NCBI GenBank assembly: GCA_947174575.1
Contig: CAMWJM010000011.1
Coordinates: forward strand, 1 to 12,623
Origin: an uncultured Alistipes sp.
GTDB taxonomy: Bacteria > Bacteroidota > Bacteroidia > Bacteroidales > Rikenellaceae
DNA: 12,623 bases
Direction: 5' to 3'
The position numbers and the translations under genes are program-made. Within the stretch, counting starts at the first letter, position 1; each line of letters opens with the position of its first letter. The notes below the pieces were generated by a model. It saw only the letters and a list, made by a program, of their open reading frames with translations. It was not told where the DNA came from and did no database searches. Shown in pieces: positions 9,510-12,623 of the stretch.

Positions 9510-12500
9510 CTATCTCGGGGTGTCGGCGGTCTGCGGTTTGTCGCCTACGTCGATGAGGTTCTCCTCCGAGACGCCCAGCGTGCGGTAGTATTCGTTCAAC
9601 TCGGCGAGGAGTTCGCGGCGTCCGGCATAGGTCGCCAGATAGTAGAGGTCGCCCAGCTCGTCGAGCTTGTCGTCGACGAGGCCCGACACCATCTCGCCCT
9701 GGATGCCTTCGAAACGCAGGTAGTATTCGATGTACTCGATCAATGTGCGGGCATATTCGCGCAGCAGCGCGTCGCCTTTCTCCGCAGCTTCTGCAATTCC
9801 CATGGCCGAAGCGGCGTAGTAGGCTTCGAGGTAGGGGTAGGTGTTGCTGTCGGTGAAGCGGATCTGCGAGGTCGGCAGCCGCTCCAATCCCAGGTCGAGC
9901 AGCTCCACGGCCTCCTCGGGGCGATTCTGCCGCAGCAGCTCCTTGGCTACGCGGGCGAACGAGTCGCGGGTGTGCGCCGCGGCGAGGTTGTACTGCAGGA
10001 AGTAGTCGACATAGACATGGGGATCGGCCAGATTGCCGTAGCGGAACGTCTCTTTCAGAAGCGGCGCGGCGTAGTCGGGGTCGATGCGGCCGATCTCCCG
10101 GGCGTTCTGCACAGGGGTGCGGATCGGCACGAAGCGGTAGGCGTAGCCGTCGAACTGGAGGTAGTCGAGCAGCCCGAAGTCCTGCAGGATGTAGACCTGC
10201 GTCATGTAGATCGGGCGCTTCCAGTCGAAGTTGGCCAGCATATCGAGAATCATCAACTGGCTCTTGTCCAGCGCGTTCTTGCGCAGATCGATGTAGACCG
10301 TGTCGACCATCAGATCGCGGTCTTTCTCGGCCACGATGCCCGAAGCTATGGCGTTCTCCTTGTCGACCGGCAGCGCGATGCGTTTGGTGGGGATGTAGTC
10401 GGTCAGCGTGCCGTCTTCGAGCGCGATTTTCGTGCGGGGATCGTCGCTGCGGATGAAGTCCATCACCTGACCGATCTCCACCGCGCGGTCGATGCGGTTG
10501 TTGACCGGAATCCAGTCGTTGGCATAGGTGTATTTGTGCTTGGGTAGCGAGAAAGGCACGCCCGCAGCGTCGTTGGCGCGGGTCTTCATCTCGTCGATAT
10601 ACCATTCGCCGCCCAAGTAGGAGGTGTTCATGATCCGCACGTCGGGCCGCACGCCGTAGACCTCCTGGTTGTTCCACAGCGGGAAAGTGTCGTTGTCGCC
10701 GTAGTTGAGGATGATCGAGTCGGGCAGTGTCGACATGAGGTAGTTCCAGCCGATGTCGCGGGCCATGTAGCGGCCCGAGCGGTCGTGGTCGTCCCAGTTC
10801 TGGGCCGCGAGGATAGCGGGTACGCCCAGCCCGACGACCGTAGCCGCCGCGGCGATCGCCGCGTTGTCGCGCTTGGCGATCCATACGAGCAGGTCGCGCA
10901 GCGCCAGCACGCCCAGCCCGATCCAGATGCAGAACGCATAGAACGATCCGGCGTAAACATAGTCGCGCTCGCGCGGCTCGGCGGGCGACGAATTGAAGTA
11001 GACCACCAGCGCGACGCCCGTCATGATGAAGAGCCACATGACGATCGAGAAGTTGCGCTGGTCGCGGTTGAGCTGGTACAACAGACCGATCAAGCCGAGC
11101 AGGAACGGCAGGAAATAGTAGGTGTTGCGGCCGCGGTTGTCGGCGATCTCGCGCGGCAGCCCGTCCTGCGGGCCGACGAACTGCTCGTCGATCCAGCGGA
11201 TGCCCGAGAGCCAGTTGCCGTCGGCGATGGTGGTCGAGGTGGGCTGGATGTCGCTCTGGCGCCCCACGAAATTCCACAGGAAGTAGCGCCAGTACATGTA
11301 GGAGAGCTGGTAGGTGAAGAAGTAGTTGAGGTTCTCCAGGAACGTGGGTTCGACCACGCTGCGCGTCTCGTAGCCGTCGTCGTAGAGACGTTTGCGCCCG
11401 AAGTCGAGCACTTCGCCGCGCATGGGGCGGCCCTGCTCGTCGCGCAGAATCTGCCCGTTGTCGTCGCGCAGCGTTTCGATCTTGGTGCGGTAGGCGGCCC
11501 ACTGCTTGTAGTCCTGCTCGCCCTTGCGGTAGTCCCACATGCGGGGGAAGAGGTGCTTGAACTCGGGGGCGTAGTCGTAGCCCGTGATGACGCTGGCGGG
11601 TTTGTACTTGCCGTCCTGGTCGAGGTAGTAGAAGTGCTTCTCGCGGTAGCTCGACGGGGGCGCCGAATAATAGGCGCCGTAGAGCAGCGGCCGTGCGCCG
11701 TACTGGTCGCGGTTGAGCACCGCCAGCAGGGCGTGGGGGTTGTCGGGCTTGTTGGAGTTCATGGGCGGATTGGCCGCGGCGCGGATCGTCACCGACGCGT
11801 AGGACGAGAAGCCGACCAGAATCATGGTGACGGAGAGCAGAACGATGTTCCACACCGCCTTGCCGCGCTTGTGGGTCTCCCACGAAGCCCAGCCGAGGCC
11901 CCCGATGAGCGCCAGCGCGAAGAGCACCATGCCCGAGTTGACGGGCAGCCCCAGCGTGTTGACGAAAAAGAGGTCGATCATGGCACCCGCGTAGACCGTG
12001 TAGGGGATGATGATGCCGTTGACCACCAGCAGAATGACCCCGGCGACGAGCGTGGCATAGATCATGCCCTTGAGCGTGGGGCGCTCGACGGTGCGGAAGT
12101 AGTAGATGAAGACCAGCGCGGGGATAGTCAGCAGGTTGAGGATGTGCACGCCGATCGAAAGGCCCATGAGGTAGGCGATGAGCACGATCCAGCGCGAAGC
12201 GTGGGGCTGGTCGGCCTGCTCCTCCCATTTGAGCATGAGCCACACGACCAGCGCGGTGAACATCGACGAAAGGGCGTAGACTTCGCCTTCGATGGCCGAG
12301 AACCAGAAGGTGTCGGTGAAGGTGTAGGCCAGGGCGCCGACGGCTCCGGCGCCCAGCACGGCCCAGATGTCGGTTTTCGACAGCTCGCGGCCGTCGCGCA
12401 CGAGGAGCCGGCGGGCCAGGTGGGTGATCGTCCAGAAGAGGAACAGGATGCAGAAAGCGCTGGCTATGGAGTTCATGGCGTTGACGGCGATGCCCACATA

Positions 12501-12623
12501 GTCGGGGTTGCCGAAAGCGAACAAGGTGGCCAGGCGCGCCAGCATCATGAAAAGCGGCGCTCCGGGCGGGTGGCCCACTTCGAGCTTGTAGCTCGTGGCG
12601 ATGAACTCCGAGCAGTCCCACAG
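9510..12623 (-). CDS. DUF2723-family membrane protein, putative GT-C glycosyltransferase (N-terminus cut by right edge)
   Basis: Polytopic inner-membrane protein of the DUF2723 family (relatives include eukaryotic TMEM260), thought to be a GT-C-fold, lipid-linked-sugar-dependent glycosyltransferase; donor and acceptor in bacteria are not known to me. The visible 1037 residues open with LWDCSEFIATSYKLE and VGHPPGAPLF. The acidic WDCSEF motif (Asp3, Glu6 in window numbering) sits where GT-C enzymes keep a catalytic acidic pair in the first outer loop. About a dozen hydrophobic segments run from about residue 25 to 605, interrupted by a large soluble loop (about 265-470) rich in Tyr, Asp and Arg. 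The last about 430 residues are soluble (GDNDTFPLWNNQEVYGVRPD and beyond) and end in helical TPR-like repeats (RQNRPEEAVELLDLGLERLP). Judged by family pattern, about 35-45 N-terminal residues, with the start and first membrane segment, are missing. It converges on rnr and its promoter is outside the window. Confidence 0.88.
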   Translation of the reverse strand: MWDCSEFIATSYKLEVGHPPGAPLFMMLARLATLFAFGNPDYVGIAVNAMNSIASAFCILFLFWTITHLARRLLVRDGRELSKTDIWAVLGAGAVGALAYTFTDTFWFSAIEGEVYALSSMFTALVVWLMLKWEEQADQPHASRWIVLIAYLMGLSIGVHILNLLTIPALVFIYYFRTVERPTLKGMIYATLVAGVILLVVNGIIIPYTVYAGAMIDLFFVNTLGLPVNSGMVLFALALIGGLGWASWETHKRGKAVWNIVLLSVTMILVGFSSYASVTIRAAANPPMNSNKPDNPHALLAVLNRDQYGARPLLYGAYYSAPPSSYREKHFYYLDQDGKYKPASVITGYDYAPEFKHLFPRMWDYRKGEQDYKQWAAYRTKIETLRDDNGQILRDEQGRPMRGEVLDFGRKRLYDDGYETRSVVEPTFLENLNYFFTYQLSYMYWRYFLWNFVGRQSDIQPTSTTIADGNWLSGIRWIDEQFVGPQDGLPREIADNRGRNTYYFLPFLLGLIGLLYQLNRDQRNFSIVMWLFIMTGVALVVYFNSSPAEPRERDYVYAGSFYAFCIWIGLGVLALRDLLVWIAKRDNAAIAAAATVVGLGVPAILAAQNWDDHDRSGRYMARDIGWNYLMSTLPDSIILNYGDNDTFPLWNNQEVYGVRPDVRIMNTSYLGGEWYIDEMKTRANDAAGVPFSLPKHKYTYANDWIPVNNRIDRAVEIGQVMDFIRSDDPRTKIALEDGTLTDYIPTKRIALPVDKENAIASGIVAEKDRDLMVDTVYIDLRKNALDKSQLMILDMLANFDWKRPIYMTQVYILQDFGLLDYLQFDGYAYRFVPIRTPVQNAREIGRIDPDYAAPLLKETFRYGNLADPHVYVDYFLQYNLAAAHTRDSFARVAKELLRQNRPEEAVELLDLGLERLPTSQIRFTDSNTYPYLEAYYAASAMGIAEAAEKGDALLREYARTLIEYIEYYLRFEGIQGEMVSGLVDDKLDELGDLYYLATYAGRRELLAELNEYYRTLGVSEENLIDVGDKPQTADTPR

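Noticed and set aside
9505..12621. Fully open 1038-codon second frame on the same strand as the DUF2723 gene
   Set aside because: Its translation is dominated by Arg, Pro, His, Ala and Gly with no domain motifs or membrane pattern. The DUF2723 frame is clearly real. Strong G/C bias at third codon positions removes stops from the other frame.

Overview
The window looks like chromosomal DNA of a GC-rich Bacteroidetes, most likely an Alistipes or another Rikenellaceae. Genus level is inference. The phylum call rests on three perfect TAnnTTTG promoter -7 boxes, the absence of Shine-Dalgarno sequences before essentially every start, a DUF2723-type membrane glycosyltransferase with a WDCSEF motif, and Bacteroidetes-like versions of trigger factor, MetF and MetH. 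Coding DNA is strongly G/C-biased at the third codon position. As a result, very long open frames lie opposite or out of frame with the real genes, and these are artefacts.

Layout. (1) Positions 1-396, minus strand: N-terminal 132 codons of trigger factor (tig), running off the left edge. (2) Positions 397-681: an AT-richer intergenic region with a leftward promoter for tig and two tandem rightward promoters (each with a perfect TATCTTTG box) for the next operon. An imperfect inverted repeat lies between the two rightward promoters. (3) Positions 682-9428, plus strand: a very compact five-gene cluster. The genes are a lipoprotein glutaminyl cyclase, cobalamin-dependent methionine synthase (metH), methylenetetrahydrofolate reductase (metF), an M20-family amidohydrolase and ribonuclease R (rnr). 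Gaps are 1 nt, a 4-nt overlap, 3 nt and a 4-nt (or 1-nt) overlap. (4) Positions 9429-9509: a convergent intergenic region with one strong GC-rich hairpin terminator. (5) Positions 9510-12623, minus strand: a DUF2723-family polytopic membrane protein whose N-terminus is cut by the right edge.

Functionally, MetF supplies 5-methyl-THF and MetH uses it to methylate homocysteine, so these two adjacent, overlapping genes form a complete two-step methionine module. The cyclase, amidohydrolase and RNase R have no obvious metabolic link to it and are probably joined only by co-transcription. Trigger factor (nascent-chain folding), the cyclase (N-terminal pyroglutamate on exported proteins) and the DUF2723 protein (putative glycosyl transfer at the membrane) all concern protein maturation, but each is in a different transcription unit.

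I do not see a previously undescribed system here. Gene content is ordinary housekeeping. The points most worth a second look are the promoter-bearing inverted-repeat element at 586-660, the plant-type lipoprotein cyclase coupled to metH, the divergent reactivation-domain motif of MetH, and the DUF2723 protein with its TPR-like tail.
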